Shown here one piece after another: positions 15,664 through 23,865 of a stretch of 64,000 nt of DNA. The notes beneath the pieces were generated by a model. It saw nothing but the letters and a program-made list of their open reading frames with translations, did no database searches and was not told the DNA's origin. A program made the position numbers and the translations under genes. Positions within the stretch are counted from its first letter, which is position 1. Each line of letters begins with the position of its first letter. Origin of the DNA: Pseudonocardia sp. SCN 73-27 (GTDB taxonomy: Bacteria > Actinomycetota > Actinomycetes > Mycobacteriales > Pseudonocardiaceae); NCBI GenBank assembly GCA_001725415.1, contig MEGH01000006.1:138986-202985 (forward strand). The letters are read 5' to 3'.

Positions 15664-16024
15664 CCCGCACCGCCCGTGCGGCGACCCCCGCTGCCCGATC
15701 TGCGCGACGACCCGCATCCCCGCCGCCCGCATCGACCCACCCACCACGCCCGTCCCCGCGATCCGCCCCGAGTGGCTCCCCGGCCACTGGCAGCCCGCCC
15801 CGCCCCGCACCAACGGGCACGACCACCAGCTCCGAGAGGACGAGACCGGTGACGGGCTCGCCCCGAAGGTCGCCGTCGCGACCTGCTCCCTCGCCGTCCT
15901 CGTCTCCGGCGCCGGGCTCTACGCGACCGGGGACCTGCTGTGGCTCCTCGGGATCATGCCGGGCGCCGTCATCGCCGCCTCGTTCGTCGTCGCCGTCGTC
16001 GAGCTCGTGCGGCGGCACCGATGA
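15656..16024 (+). CDS. Small membrane protein
   Basis: Protein of 122 residues with a Cys-containing N-terminus (CGDPRCPIC) and two predicted membrane segments near residues 73-90 and 95-117 (AVLVSGAGLYATG, LGIMPGAVIAASFVVAVVEL). A membrane protein among early genes could be an early-expressed host-interaction product. Function unknown. Confidence 0.6.
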   Translation: MPDPHRPCGDPRCPICATTRIPAARIDPPTTPVPAIRPEWLPGHWQPAPPRTNGHDHQLREDETGDGLAPKVAVATCSLAVLVSGAGLYATGDLLWLLGIMPGAVIAASFVVAVVELVRRHR

Positions 16025-16323
16025 TCCGCCCGACCGGATGCACCTGCCCCACCTCGGCCCAGCTCATCGAGAGCTGCCCGGTCCACGGGTCCGCCGCGAT
16101 GCTGCTCGCCGAGCACGCCCGGTGGGCCGAGGCCGACGCGACCGTCGACCGCTACGAGAAGAGCCAGCGCGACCGCGTCCGCACCGCCGTCGCAGCAGTC
16201 CGGGCCCGCCACACGAGCTGCTCGACGGAACGGGGCGCCTGCCCGTGGCCGAACTTCACCGAGCACGAGGCCGACGAGCTCGCCGCCGAGCTGCTCCAGC
16301 CGGAACGGGGGCAGGCATCGTGA
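16021..16323 (+). CDS. Early phage protein, Cys/His containing
   Basis: Protein of 100 residues beginning MIRPTGCTCPT with CPVHG, possibly zinc binding, followed by a helical middle and an acidic end. No family recognised. It overlaps both neighbours by 4 bp. Confidence 0.55.
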   Translation: MIRPTGCTCPTSAQLIESCPVHGSAAMLLAEHARWAEADATVDRYEKSQRDRVRTAVAAVRARHTSCSTERGACPWPNFTEHEADELAAELLQPERGQAS

Positions 16324-16886
16324 CCGACCACGTCCTCGGCCTCGACCTCGGCCTCGCCAAGGCCGGCGCCGCCACCCTCACCGCCGACGGCCGCATCCAG
16401 ACCTGGCTCAAGACCACCCCCAGGCTCGGGGAGACCGCGACGCTCGACGCCGTCGCCGACCGCATCGGCACCATGGCCGGCTGGGCCGTCGACCTCACCA
16501 CCACCGGCACGATCCTCGCCGTCGTCGAAGGCCCCGCCCACGCCGCACAGCACGGCCAGCCCCACGAACGGGCCGCGATCTGGTGGCTCGTCGTCCGCGC
16601 CCTGCTGCGCCGCGAGATCCCCGTCGCCGTCCTCGCCCCGACCACGGTGAAGGGCTACATCGCGGGCAAGGGCAACGCGTCCAAGGACGACGTACGCCGC
16701 GCCGTCGCGCTCGCCTGGCCCGGGCAAGGCCTCGCCCGCGTCTCGGCCGATGAGGCCGACGCCGTCGCCATGTGCACCGCCGCGGGGGACTGGCTCGGCT
16801 GGGACGGCCCGTGGCTCGACGGCCGCCGCGGCGTCGACTGGCTCAAGAAGGCGCAGTGGCCGGAGCGGGACGAGGTCCGCGCATGA
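16320..16886 (+). CDS. RuvC-like Holliday junction resolvase
   Basis: Protein of 188 residues with an RNase H-like fold. LGLDLGLAKAG carries the first catalytic Asp, VVEGPAH the Glu, and DEADAVAM the C-terminal acidic pair, spaced as in RuvC resolvases. It would resolve branched replication or recombination intermediates before packaging. Confidence 0.85.
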   Translation: MTDHVLGLDLGLAKAGAATLTADGRIQTWLKTTPRLGETATLDAVADRIGTMAGWAVDLTTTGTILAVVEGPAHAAQHGQPHERAAIWWLVVRALLRREIPVAVLAPTTVKGYIAGKGNASKDDVRRAVALAWPGQGLARVSADEADAVAMCTAAGDWLGWDGPWLDGRRGVDWLKKAQWPERDEVRA

Positions 16887-17032
16887 ACGACCCGAGGACC
16901 GAACTGGAGTTCCCCTGCGACCGCTGCTCCGAGGTCGCGCACCTGCATCCGAACCGGCCCGGTGAGCTGCTCTGCCGCCCGTGCCGCGACGCCGCACGCG
17001 GCGCAGACCACCGCGAGAGGACTACCCGATGA
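16883..17032 (+). CDS. Small zinc-ribbon protein
   Basis: Protein of 49 residues with CDRC and CRPC pairs 19 residues apart, a minimal zinc ribbon. It overlaps both neighbours by 4 bp. Function unknown. Confidence 0.55.
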   Translation: MNDPRTELEFPCDRCSEVAHLHPNRPGELLCRPCRDAARGADHRERTTR

Positions 17033-17289
17033 GCGCCACCGAGCACGACATCGAGACCAGCGTCCGCGTCTACCTCGACTGGGTCGACGGCCGCTGGGAG
17101 GTCGCCGGGGCCACCGTCGACGGCTACGCCCTGGACGAGCGCGACACCGGGCCCGCCTGCGACACCCCGCACCGCACCGAGGCCGAGCGTGCCGCGTGCC
17201 GCCGCCTGATGGAGCAGGTGTCGAAGGCGGACATGCCGACCGCCGCCGAGCTTGTCGAGCTGCTGCGCGATGCGCTGGGGGAGTCATGA
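17029..17289 (+). CDS. Early phage protein of unknown function
   Basis: Protein of 86 residues with a beta-rich start (VRVYLDWVDGRWEVAGATVDGY) and helical end. No family recognised. Overlaps neighbours by 4 bp. Confidence 0.55.
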   Translation: MSATEHDIETSVRVYLDWVDGRWEVAGATVDGYALDERDTGPACDTPHRTEAERAACRRLMEQVSKADMPTAAELVELLRDALGES

Positions 17290-17483
17290 GCTACGAGCCG
17301 CTCCCGCCACCCATGCCGTTCGACGAGGCCGAGAACCTCGGCATCACCGTCCTCGGGACCTGCGACTGGGGCGGCTGTGACCGCGAGGCCTGGGGCGTCC
17401 GCTGGTCTCGCGACCTCGACGCCTACCTGACGGTGTGCGCGTCCTGCCGTCGCGGCCCTGGCGCTGTGCGAGGCGCCCGGTGA
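17286..17483 (+). CDS. Small cysteine-containing phage protein
   Basis: Protein of 65 residues with CDWGGC and CASC, a likely zinc site. Function unknown. Confidence 0.55.
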   Translation: MSYEPLPPPMPFDEAENLGITVLGTCDWGGCDREAWGVRWSRDLDAYLTVCASCRRGPGAVRGAR

Positions 17484-17716
17484 CCCCCGACGTGGTCGAG
17501 ACGGCCGCCCAGGTCCTCCACGATCGCCGCCACCGCGCCGGGACCGGGCAGGTGTGTGACGAGTGCCGCGACCTGGTGCGCGCGATCGCCGACGTGCTCG
17601 ACGTCCCGCGGCTGACCGCGATCGAGACGAGGCTCCGCGACGCGGTGGACGGCGGGCTGTGCCCGGCGTGCCACGAGACGTGCGTCGAGTACGTGCTGAG
17701 GGGGGAGCGGTCGTGA
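17480..17716 (+). CDS. Small cysteine-containing phage protein
   Basis: Protein of 78 residues. Two Cys pairs (CDEC and CPACHETC) bracket a helical segment, suggesting zinc binding. Part of the run of 4-bp-overlapping small genes. Confidence 0.55.
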   Translation: MTPDVVETAAQVLHDRRHRAGTGQVCDECRDLVRAIADVLDVPRLTAIETRLRDAVDGGLCPACHETCVEYVLRGERS

Positions 17717-18216
17717 CCGCCTCAACCCCGGACGAGGCCGCCGAGCCCGACCTCCTCGACCGCCTGCAGAAGTCGCTCGAACTGACGCCGGACCAAGCCT
17801 CCGCGAAGATCGACCGCTTCATGAAGGCGTTCGAGGGGACGCCGACCGAGCACGCCTGGCGCGTGATCCAGGCCGAGCGTGACGCTCTCCGCGTCGAGGT
17901 GGAGCGGGCGCGCGCCCGGGAGCAGGCCGCCCGCCCCGTACTCGACGCCGCCGAGGCGGCTGCCGACCGAATCGCAGAGGTCGCCACGCGTGAGTCCGAA
18001 GCGGAACGGCTCGCGCTGCAGCTCTCCGACGACCTCCGCGCGGCCCGCGCGGCGCTGGGTTCCGCCGAGGCCGAGAAAGTCGTACGCCAGGACCAGACCG
18101 AAACGACGCGCACGACTTCCGCCGAGGCGGTCGCCCCGGCCGCCGAACCCGACCTGCTGGGTCAACTCCAGTCTTCCTTCGAGCGCGCCCGGGAGGCCCG
18201 CCGTGACCACGCCTGA
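17713..18216 (+). CDS. Coiled-coil phage protein
   Basis: Protein of 167 residues rich in Ala, Glu and Arg, with a long predicted coiled coil about residues 50-130. The phrase AVAPAAEPDLLGQLQSSFERA near the C-terminus echoes AAEPDLLDRLQKSLEL near the N-terminus, an internal repeat. Function unknown. Confidence 0.6.
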   Translation: MTASTPDEAAEPDLLDRLQKSLELTPDQASAKIDRFMKAFEGTPTEHAWRVIQAERDALRVEVERARAREQAARPVLDAAEAAADRIAEVATRESEAERLALQLSDDLRAARAALGSAEAEKVVRQDQTETTRTTSAEAVAPAAEPDLLGQLQSSFERAREARRDHA

Positions 18217-18784
18217 TCGCGTCAGCGCCGCTATCGAGAGCGCCATCGTCGACCTGACCGGGCAGCCGCAGGTCGGCGCCGCGTACGCGCAGGCGTTCAT
18301 CAAGCGGCTGGCGGAGAACGGTGTCACCGTCGCCCCGGCCGCCGAACCCACACCCGACGACGTCCCTGTAGAGGTGCTGAGCCTCGCCCGCCGCATCCAC
18401 GAGGCGAACGGTGACCCGCGCATGTCGACGTTCCGTCGGGTCATGGCGGCGCTCGGGATGTGCGTCGAGGTCACGGTCACCCGGGACCCAGACGCGCCCG
18501 TCGCCCCGAACGACGAGGACGAGGAGCCGGACGACAAGACCGCTCACGGCTACGTCGTGGGCTGCATCCTCGACGCCACCGAACACCACGGGGACCGCGC
18601 GATCACGCTCTGGTCCGACGATGTCCACTGCACCCTGACCGCAGCCTCGGACGTCGAGGTCGAGGACGCTCCCGCCGACGAGCAGTGGGAGGTCTACGAG
18701 CTGCGGCGCGTGACGATCCCACTGGCTGGGGCGGGCGCCCCCGAACCCGCGCAGGACGACGAGCCGGGAGCCGACCGTGGCTGA
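18203..18784 (+). CDS. Phage protein of unknown function
   Basis: Protein of 193 residues (GTG 18203). Helical N-terminal part, acidic linker (NDEDEEPDD) and a beta-rich C-terminal part (HCTLTAASDVEVED, WEVYELRRVTIPL). No family recognised. Overlaps both neighbours. Confidence 0.55.
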   Translation: MTTPDRVSAAIESAIVDLTGQPQVGAAYAQAFIKRLAENGVTVAPAAEPTPDDVPVEVLSLARRIHEANGDPRMSTFRRVMAALGMCVEVTVTRDPDAPVAPNDEDEEPDDKTAHGYVVGCILDATEHHGDRAITLWSDDVHCTLTAASDVEVEDAPADEQWEVYELRRVTIPLAGAGAPEPAQDDEPGADRG

Positions 18785-18965
18785 GCGCTGGTGTCCGATC
18801 TGCGAGCGACTGACGCACCACGACGGCTCGTGCTGCACGTCCTGCCACGGCAACCGAGTGAGCGTGATCCGAGAGCGCTGGGACCGCATCCAGGCCGAGC
18901 GGGCAGCACGCCGCGCCGCGCTCGCTGCTGGTGCGCCGCAGCCCCCGGAAGGTAAGGAGCCCTGA
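18777..18965 (+). CDS. Small zinc-ribbon protein with AAGAPQPPE tail
   Basis: Protein of 62 residues with CPIC and CCTSC, a zinc ribbon. Its end is encoded by a 27-bp sequence (18923-18949) repeated exactly at the end of the next gene. Confidence 0.6.
   Translation: MAERWCPICERLTHHDGSCCTSCHGNRVSVIRERWDRIQAERAARRAALAAGAPQPPEGKEP
18923..18949 (+). repeat. 27-bp direct repeat, copy 1
   Basis: Identical to 19147-19173; a shorter match (15 bp, CGCCGCAGCCCCCGG) lies at 19391-19405. All copies sit at the 3' end of a gene just upstream of the next start codon. Confidence 0.85.
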
Positions 18966-19186
18966 TGTCTGACACCGATCCCAGCGACTGGCAGCCCGGC
19001 GATCCGGTCCACGAACCCCCGACGCCCGACACCGAACTGGCCGCGATCGAGACGATCCACGGCGTGCTGGCCGTGCTCGACCCGGAGACGCAGAGGCGGG
19101 TGCTCCGCTGGGCCTATGACCGGTACGTCGTGCACCCAGCCCCGGCCGCTGCTGGTGCGCCGCAGCCCCCGGAGGCCGGATCGTGA
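18965..19186 (+). CDS. Small acidic phage protein with AAGAPQPPE tail
   Basis: Protein of 73 residues with ribosome-binding site AAGGAG at 18954-18959. Contains ETIHGVLAVLDPETQRRVLRWAYDRY, a helical segment seen in small actinophage proteins of unknown function. Its tail is encoded by copy 2 of the 27-bp repeat. Confidence 0.6.
   Translation: MSDTDPSDWQPGDPVHEPPTPDTELAAIETIHGVLAVLDPETQRRVLRWAYDRYVVHPAPAAAGAPQPPEAGS
19147..19173 (+). repeat. 27-bp direct repeat, copy 2
   Basis: Exact copy of 18923-18949, 224 bp downstream, at the 3' end of the gene and 9 bp before the next GTG. Confidence 0.85.
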
Positions 19187-19422
19187 GCGGAACCAAGTCG
19201 CAGCGCCGCATCGCCCAGCTCGGACGGTGGCGGCTGGACTTCCACCGCTACCGGGCCCGCGCCACGAGGTACAGCAGCGGAGGGCAGAACACGCCGGGGC
19301 CGTGGTGGTGCCTGGACGTCTGGCGCGTAGGCGTCTTCACCTTGGGCCACGACCGGACGCTGTTCGGCTGGAGCGACCCGACCAACGCCACGCCGCAGCC
19401 CCCGGCCGGGGAGGACGCGTGA
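19183..19422 (+). CDS. Small basic phage protein
   Basis: Protein of 79 residues with a basic N-terminal half (SQRRIAQLGRWRLDFHRYRARATRY) and a Trp-rich middle (PGPWWCLDVW). It ends in NATPQPPAGEDA, encoded by the third, shorter copy of the repeat. Function unknown. Confidence 0.55.
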   Translation: MSGTKSQRRIAQLGRWRLDFHRYRARATRYSSGGQNTPGPWWCLDVWRVGVFTLGHDRTLFGWSDPTNATPQPPAGEDA

Positions 19423-19688
19423 CGCCCGACCCCACCGCACTGTCTGGCGCCGAGGTCGGACCATGGCGGATCAGGCCGACCACGCTGATGGCACTCGACA
19501 GCGTCGGACCAGCCCTGCACATCACCAACACCAGGCGCGACGAGCAGCCCTTGTGTATCCGCCAGGACGAAGCCGTCGAACTCCTCTGCGCGATGGCCCT
19601 CGCCCTCGCTATCGAGCACATCGACATCCCCAGTGCAGTCGACGAGCCCGACGTCGACGCCGACCGCTACCGATGGGGCCACACGTGA
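19419..19688 (+). CDS. Phage protein of unknown function
   Basis: Protein of 89 residues with a helical middle (DEAVELLCAMALALAIEHI) and an acidic C-terminus. No family recognised. Confidence 0.5.
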   Translation: MTPDPTALSGAEVGPWRIRPTTLMALDSVGPALHITNTRRDEQPLCIRQDEAVELLCAMALALAIEHIDIPSAVDEPDVDADRYRWGHT

Positions 19689-19906
19689 TGTTCCTGCTCT
19701 GGTGCCGTGTCTGCGAGCCCGAGCCCAGCCCCGACAACGTCATGCCCTTCGACTCCCCGGCCGAGCGCGGCAAATGGTCAGCCGAGCACCGACGCGGCAC
19801 CGGCCACGACCGCTGGCTCGTCCTCGACATCCCGCCTGACCTGGGCGTGCCCAAGCGGTTCGTCTACGGCGTCGCCCAGGACAGCCCCCCGGGTGCTCCA
19901 CAGTGA
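19688..19906 (+). CDS. Small phage protein of unknown function
   Basis: Protein of 72 residues beginning MFLLWCRVCEPEP. HRRGTGHDRWLVLDI suggests a compact zinc-associated fold, but no family is recognised. GTG 19685 is an alternative start. Confidence 0.5.
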   Translation: MFLLWCRVCEPEPSPDNVMPFDSPAERGKWSAEHRRGTGHDRWLVLDIPPDLGVPKRFVYGVAQDSPPGAPQ

Positions 19907-20181
19907 CCCCCCGCCGGCGCTCACCACTACCCCCCAACTGGCCCCGCCTACGCCGCCACGTCCTCGACCGCGACCAACACCGCTGCCGCCTCGCGCTACC
20001 CGGCTGCGAAGGCAGAGCCACCGACGTGCACCACACCGCGGCCCACGACGACCACCGCATCGAACACCTCGTCGCAGCATGCGGCCGATGCCACGACACC
20101 GTCACCGGACGAGACGCCATCAACGCACGACGCAGAGCCGAACGACGCAGCCCAACCCGACACCCAGGAGTCACACCATGA
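19903..20181 (+). CDS. HNH endonuclease, packaging-associated
   Basis: Protein of 92 residues with the core RHVLDRDQHRCRL..PGC..RATDVHHTAAHDDHR...LVAACGRCHDTVTGR. In HK97-like phages an HNH nuclease next to the terminase genes helps cut DNA for packaging. Here it is two genes upstream of the small terminase. Confidence 0.85.
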   Translation: MTPRRRSPLPPNWPRLRRHVLDRDQHRCRLALPGCEGRATDVHHTAAHDDHRIEHLVAACGRCHDTVTGRDAINARRRAERRSPTRHPGVTP

Positions 20182-20420
20182 CCGAGCAGCAGGCCGAGCC
20201 CAACGTCGAGCAGCCCGAGGCCAAGCACATCGTCGTCATCCTCACCGACGGCACCGTCGCCAACTGGCCGGCCGAGACCACTGCGTTCACCTACCAGGAC
20301 GACGGCCCGCTCACCCTCTACACCTGGGACCCCGAGACCGAGCAGCGCGGCGTCGGCATCGCCGCCTTCGCCCGAGGCCAGTGGGCCGCCTGCTACGACG
20401 ACACGTACCTCGCGAGCTGA
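20178..20420 (+). CDS. Small acidic phage protein
   Basis: Protein of 80 residues: acidic N-terminus, then a beta-rich part (AKHIVVILTDGTVANWPA, GVGIAAFARGQWAACYDD). Function unknown. It ends the early gene run. Confidence 0.55.
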   Translation: MTEQQAEPNVEQPEAKHIVVILTDGTVANWPAETTAFTYQDDGPLTLYTWDPETEQRGVGIAAFARGQWAACYDDTYLAS

Positions 20421-20424
20421 CCCA

Positions 20425-20445
20425 GGGGGGGCGGCCCCCCGCCCC
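20425..20445 (+). terminator. GC hairpin before the late genes
   Basis: G-run and C-run arms (GGGGGG 20425-20430, CCCCCC 20435-20440; alternative 7-bp pairing 20428-20434 with 20439-20445) directly after the last early gene. An AT-richer stretch at 20519-20540 (GATTACGATTTCTGAATT) follows and may hold the late promoter. Confidence 0.5.
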
Positions 20446-20588
20446 GGCCAGCCGCCGACTCGGTAGGCATAGCCGCTCCGATCCCGTGCGCATCCGCGGA
20501 ACGGGCGCCCGGGGAAACCTCGATTACGATTTCTGAATTCGCCCCGGTGGCGGCCTGACTCGCATTGACCCTCATGGAGGTCGCTGAA

Positions 20589-21062
20589 ATGCCACCGGTC
20601 CCGAAGCCGACAGCGCAGCGAGTGCGTCGTCACAAGCGCGTGGTCGACACCCCGCTCACTGCGCCGGAATCGCCGAGGCGGGTACCGGAATGGCGGCGTG
20701 CGTCGTCGAAATGGCACCCGGCGGCTCGCGACTGGTATCTGTCGTTGCGGGAATCGGGGCAGGCGTTCTACTACCAGCCGTCCGACCGGATGGCGGCGTG
20801 GTTCCTGGCCGAGCAGATGTCGCGGGTCCTCGCGGATCCGGAGGCGAAGGCGTCGTCGTACGACTCGGTGATGCGCGGCATGGAGCAGCTGCTGTGCACG
20901 GAGCGGTCGCGGCGGTCGGCGCACGTCGAGCTGGCGCCGCCCGGGGCGTCGTCGAGGCTGCCGGGGGAGTCGACGTCGTCGGCGGGGGAGCAGCGCGCGG
21001 CGGAGGTGGCGCGCGGGGTGGCGCACCTCGACGAGGCGCGGCGCCGGCTGTCCGGGTCCTGA
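20589..21062 (+). CDS. Terminase small subunit
   Basis: Protein of 157 residues; ATG 20589 has GGAGG at 20576-20580. Contains SKWHPAARDWYLSLRESGQAFYYQPSDRMAAWFLAEQMSR, typical of actinophage small terminases. It binds the packaging site and recruits the large subunit, encoded 6 bp downstream. Confidence 0.85.
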   Translation: MPPVPKPTAQRVRRHKRVVDTPLTAPESPRRVPEWRRASSKWHPAARDWYLSLRESGQAFYYQPSDRMAAWFLAEQMSRVLADPEAKASSYDSVMRGMEQLLCTERSRRSAHVELAPPGASSRLPGESTSSAGEQRAAEVARGVAHLDEARRRLSGS

Positions 21063-21068
21063 GCCCGC

Positions 21069-22721
21069 GTGCTGGAGCCGCTCGACACCCTGCCGCCGGG
21101 TATCCCGGACCTGACCCTCGGGTGGGGTGTCCTGGAGTGGGCCGCCGGCGCGCGGCACGGGGAGCCGCTGTTCCACGTCCCCGACGGCGACCTCGCCGGG
21201 CTGCCGCTCACGCTGACCGACTACCAGATCCGGCTGGTGCTCTGGTGGTACGCGATCGACGAGCACACGCGGTGGCGGTACCGGGCCGCGCTGGTGCGGC
21301 TGGCCCGCGGCACGATCAAGAGCCCGACGGCCGGGTTCCTCGCCCTGGCCGAGCTGCTCGGGCCGGTCCGGTTCGCCGCGTGGGACCCGGACGCCCCGGG
21401 CGGCGTACGCGGCCGGCCGGTGTCGATGCCGCTCGTGCAGCTGTCGGCGGTGTCGCAGGCGCAGGTCGGGAACACCTACAAGTACGTGGCGGCGTGGACG
21501 GCGCGCGGGACGCCGCTGCAGCGCATCTACAACCTCGACCCTGGCCGGGAGCGGATCTATGTGCCGTCGGCGCCGGGCATCACTGGCGGGGAGCTGCGGG
21601 TCACGACTTCCTCGCCGGCGACTGCGCGTGGTGGCCGGCCGACGTTCGTGGTGGCCGACGAGCTGTCGGAGTGGACGGTGTCGAACCACGGCCAGGAGTT
21701 CTACGACGTGCTGTCGGACAACGCGACGAAGGTGCCGCGGGCCCGGGTGCTCGGGCTGGCGAACGCCCCGGAGCCGGGCTCGGGGAGCGTCGCGGAGGAC
21801 CTGTGGGAGACGTGGTCGGCGGAGCAGGAGGGCCGCACGCGGGGCCGTCAGCGGCTGCTGATGGTGGTGCGGGAGGCGCCGGCGGACACGGACTGGTCAG
21901 ACCCGGAGTCGATCCGGGCGGCGCTGCACACCATCTACGACGACTGCCCGTGGGTGGACCAGGAGCAGATCCTCGAGCAGATCCTCGACCCGAAGCGGCC
22001 GATCGAGCGCAGCCAGCGCGAGTTCGGGAACTGGCGGGTGTCGTCGTACTCGACGTGGGTGTCGGCGCAGGCCTACGACGCGTGCGCGGCCCCGGAGGTC
22101 GTCGTCGAGGACGGCGAGGAGATCGCGCTGGGGCTGGACCCGTCGGAGTCCGACGACGCGACGGCGCTGATCGCGTGCCGCATCTCCGACGGGTTCACCT
22201 GGCCGATCTGGATCCACGAGCCGCGGCACACCGGGGCCCCGGTCGACGTCGCCGAGCTCGACTACTGGGTGACGCAGGCGCACGAGCGGTTCCGGGTGTG
22301 CGCGCTGTGGTCGGACGTGCGGCCGATGGAGCAGCTCGTGCGCGTGGAGTGGCCGGGCCGCTGGGGCACCGACTACGACGCACCGGCGACACCGGCCTCG
22401 CAGGGGTCGCCGTCGGACCCGATCGCGTTCGACATGCGCCGCCACATCTACCGGTTCGCGCTCGGCGCCGAGCTCGTAGCGTCGGAGATCGAGCAGCGCA
22501 CGCTGCTGCACTCGGGGGACCGGGTCATGGCCCGGCACGTGTACTCGGCCTGGCGGCGGCCGTACCGGGACCGGATCAGCGTCGGGAAGGGCCCGGACCG
22601 GGACCGGAAGGTCGACGCGGCGGTGTCGATGGTGATCGCGAGGATGGCGCGGCGAGCGGTGCTGGAGTCGAAGTCGTACAAGAAGCGGCACCGCTCGCGC
22701 GCCGTGGTCATCCTCGGGTGA
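21069..22721 (+). CDS. Terminase large subunit
   Basis: Packaging ATPase-nuclease of 550 residues. The ATPase half has a Walker A-like RGTIKSPT and Walker B VVADELSEW; the RNase H-like nuclease half begins at LGLDPSESDDATAL with later acidic residues. It pumps DNA into proheads and cuts genome units. Its 3' end overlaps a minus-strand gene by 14 bp. Confidence 0.92.
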   Translation: MLEPLDTLPPGIPDLTLGWGVLEWAAGARHGEPLFHVPDGDLAGLPLTLTDYQIRLVLWWYAIDEHTRWRYRAALVRLARGTIKSPTAGFLALAELLGPVRFAAWDPDAPGGVRGRPVSMPLVQLSAVSQAQVGNTYKYVAAWTARGTPLQRIYNLDPGRERIYVPSAPGITGGELRVTTSSPATARGGRPTFVVADELSEWTVSNHGQEFYDVLSDNATKVPRARVLGLANAPEPGSGSVAEDLWETWSAEQEGRTRGRQRLLMVVREAPADTDWSDPESIRAALHTIYDDCPWVDQEQILEQILDPKRPIERSQREFGNWRVSSYSTWVSAQAYDACAAPEVVVEDGEEIALGLDPSESDDATALIACRISDGFTWPIWIHEPRHTGAPVDVAELDYWVTQAHERFRVCALWSDVRPMEQLVRVEWPGRWGTDYDAPATPASQGSPSDPIAFDMRRHIYRFALGAELVASEIEQRTLLHSGDRVMARHVYSAWRRPYRDRISVGKGPDRDRKVDAAVSMVIARMARRAVLESKSYKKRHRSRAVVILG

Positions 22722-23037
22722 GGCTCTCGGCCATCTCGCGGTGTCGCGCGGCCTCCTTGAGGCGTTGCGCCCGCTGTCTGCCGAACAGCGAGTAGGCGGC
22801 ACTCTCCCCGTCAGGATTGTCGTACGTCGTGGCGGTGTGGAGAACTGTCTCGGCCTCGACGGTGGCTTCGATGGCGTCGGCGAGGGCGATCAGGTCGGCG
22901 GCGAAGTCGTCGCGGTTCGTCTGCGACGTCGAGTCGCTGTCGTAGCGGCTCTTGCTGATGAGGACATTGCGTGCGGCGTCGGTCTCGGCCTCTTTGGCCA
23001 GCTCGTAGGTCCGGAACATGGCGTGCGGGTCGGTCAC
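22708..23037 (-). CDS. Minus-strand helical phage protein
   Basis: Protein of 109 residues (GTG 23037; ATG at 23020 is possible), mostly helical and acidic (AADLIALADAIEATVEAETVLH). It is the only leftward gene within the head module, and the opposite-strand frame has shadow-like composition. It could be an insert expressed on its own. Function unknown. Confidence 0.5.
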   Translation of the reverse strand: MTDPHAMFRTYELAKEAETDAARNVLISKSRYDSDSTSQTNRDDFAADLIALADAIEATVEAETVLHTATTYDNPDGESAAYSLFGRQRAQRLKEAARHREMAESLTRG

Positions 23038-23117
23038 GGGGCGAGCGTATCGACGCGGATCCGGTGGGCTCGGCGCCAGGCGTTGCCTCGTCGTTGGCTC
23101 CGGACGAGGGTAGGGCG

Positions 23118-23582
23118 GTGACCGCCGCGCTGCCCCGCTCCGACGCCCAGTTCCTCGACCGCATCGAGGCCGACGCGCTCGCCTACGGCGGCGAGCAGCT
23201 CCTCGCCGACATCCGCGCCGAGGCCGCGGCGTGGGCGCTCGAGCACGACGACCCCGCGCGATGGTCCGCCTACCTCGCGGTGGCGTGGCAGCTCGTCGAC
23301 GCCCACCGCGCCGACCTCGTCGGACAACTCGTCCCGACCCCCGACGGACGGGTCCGCGTCGTCACCCCGGCGCGCTGCCCCGCCGGGCACTCGTGGGACG
23401 TCCCGGCGCCGTGGGTCGCGTCCTGGGTTGGCTGCCGCGGCGGCGGAGGACACCGAGACCACAAGGGCCACCACCGGTGGAAGTGCCTGCTCCCCAACGC
23501 CGACGGCGACGAGTGCGGCAAGATCGTGCTCTACCCGGCCGTCGAGGAGGGCTGCTCGTTCGTGGGCATCGGCGAGGGATGA
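23118..23582 (+). CDS. Phage protein with putative zinc site
   Basis: Protein of 154 residues from GTG 23118. Helical N-terminal half; the C-terminal half has CPAGHSWDVP, CRGGGGHRDHKGHHRWKC and a final Cys, suggesting a zinc-bound domain. It lies between terminase and portal. Function unknown. Confidence 0.6.
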   Translation: MTAALPRSDAQFLDRIEADALAYGGEQLLADIRAEAAAWALEHDDPARWSAYLAVAWQLVDAHRADLVGQLVPTPDGRVRVVTPARCPAGHSWDVPAPWVASWVGCRGGGGHRDHKGHHRWKCLLPNADGDECGKIVLYPAVEEGCSFVGIGEG

Positions 23583-23592
23583 GGACGGCCCG

Positions 23593-23778
23593 ATGAGCGA
23601 GCACGACGACCCAGCAGTGGTCCCTACGGTCCGCGACCGGCTCGTGTCAGCCGGCCTGTCGCCCGAGCGGATCGAGTCCCACCTGCAGGCCGGGCGGATC
23701 GCGCTCGACGGGGAGCCGGTCGAGGACCTCGACACTCCCGCGCCGATGCCGCGTCGCATCAGGATCCTCGGGTCGTAG
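23593..23778 (+). CDS. Small phage protein of unknown function
   Basis: Protein of 61 residues with VRDRLVSAGLSPERIESHLQAGRIALDGEPVEDL, a short motif common in small actinophage proteins upstream of portal genes. It may fold as a minimal helix-turn-helix. Function unknown. Confidence 0.6.
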   Translation: MSEHDDPAVVPTVRDRLVSAGLSPERIESHLQAGRIALDGEPVEDLDTPAPMPRRIRILGS

Positions 23779-23865
23779 CGGCCCGCGCCGTAGGATCGGG
23801 CCTCGATCCGCCCCGCGGTGGGCACCACGGCGCCCCGGTGGCCGCGCACCGGAAGGCGCCCCAGC

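Noticed and set aside
19740-21689. A 649-codon minus-strand open frame
   Set aside because: Antisense to HNH and terminase genes, arginine-rich, and it spans several well-supported plus-strand genes.
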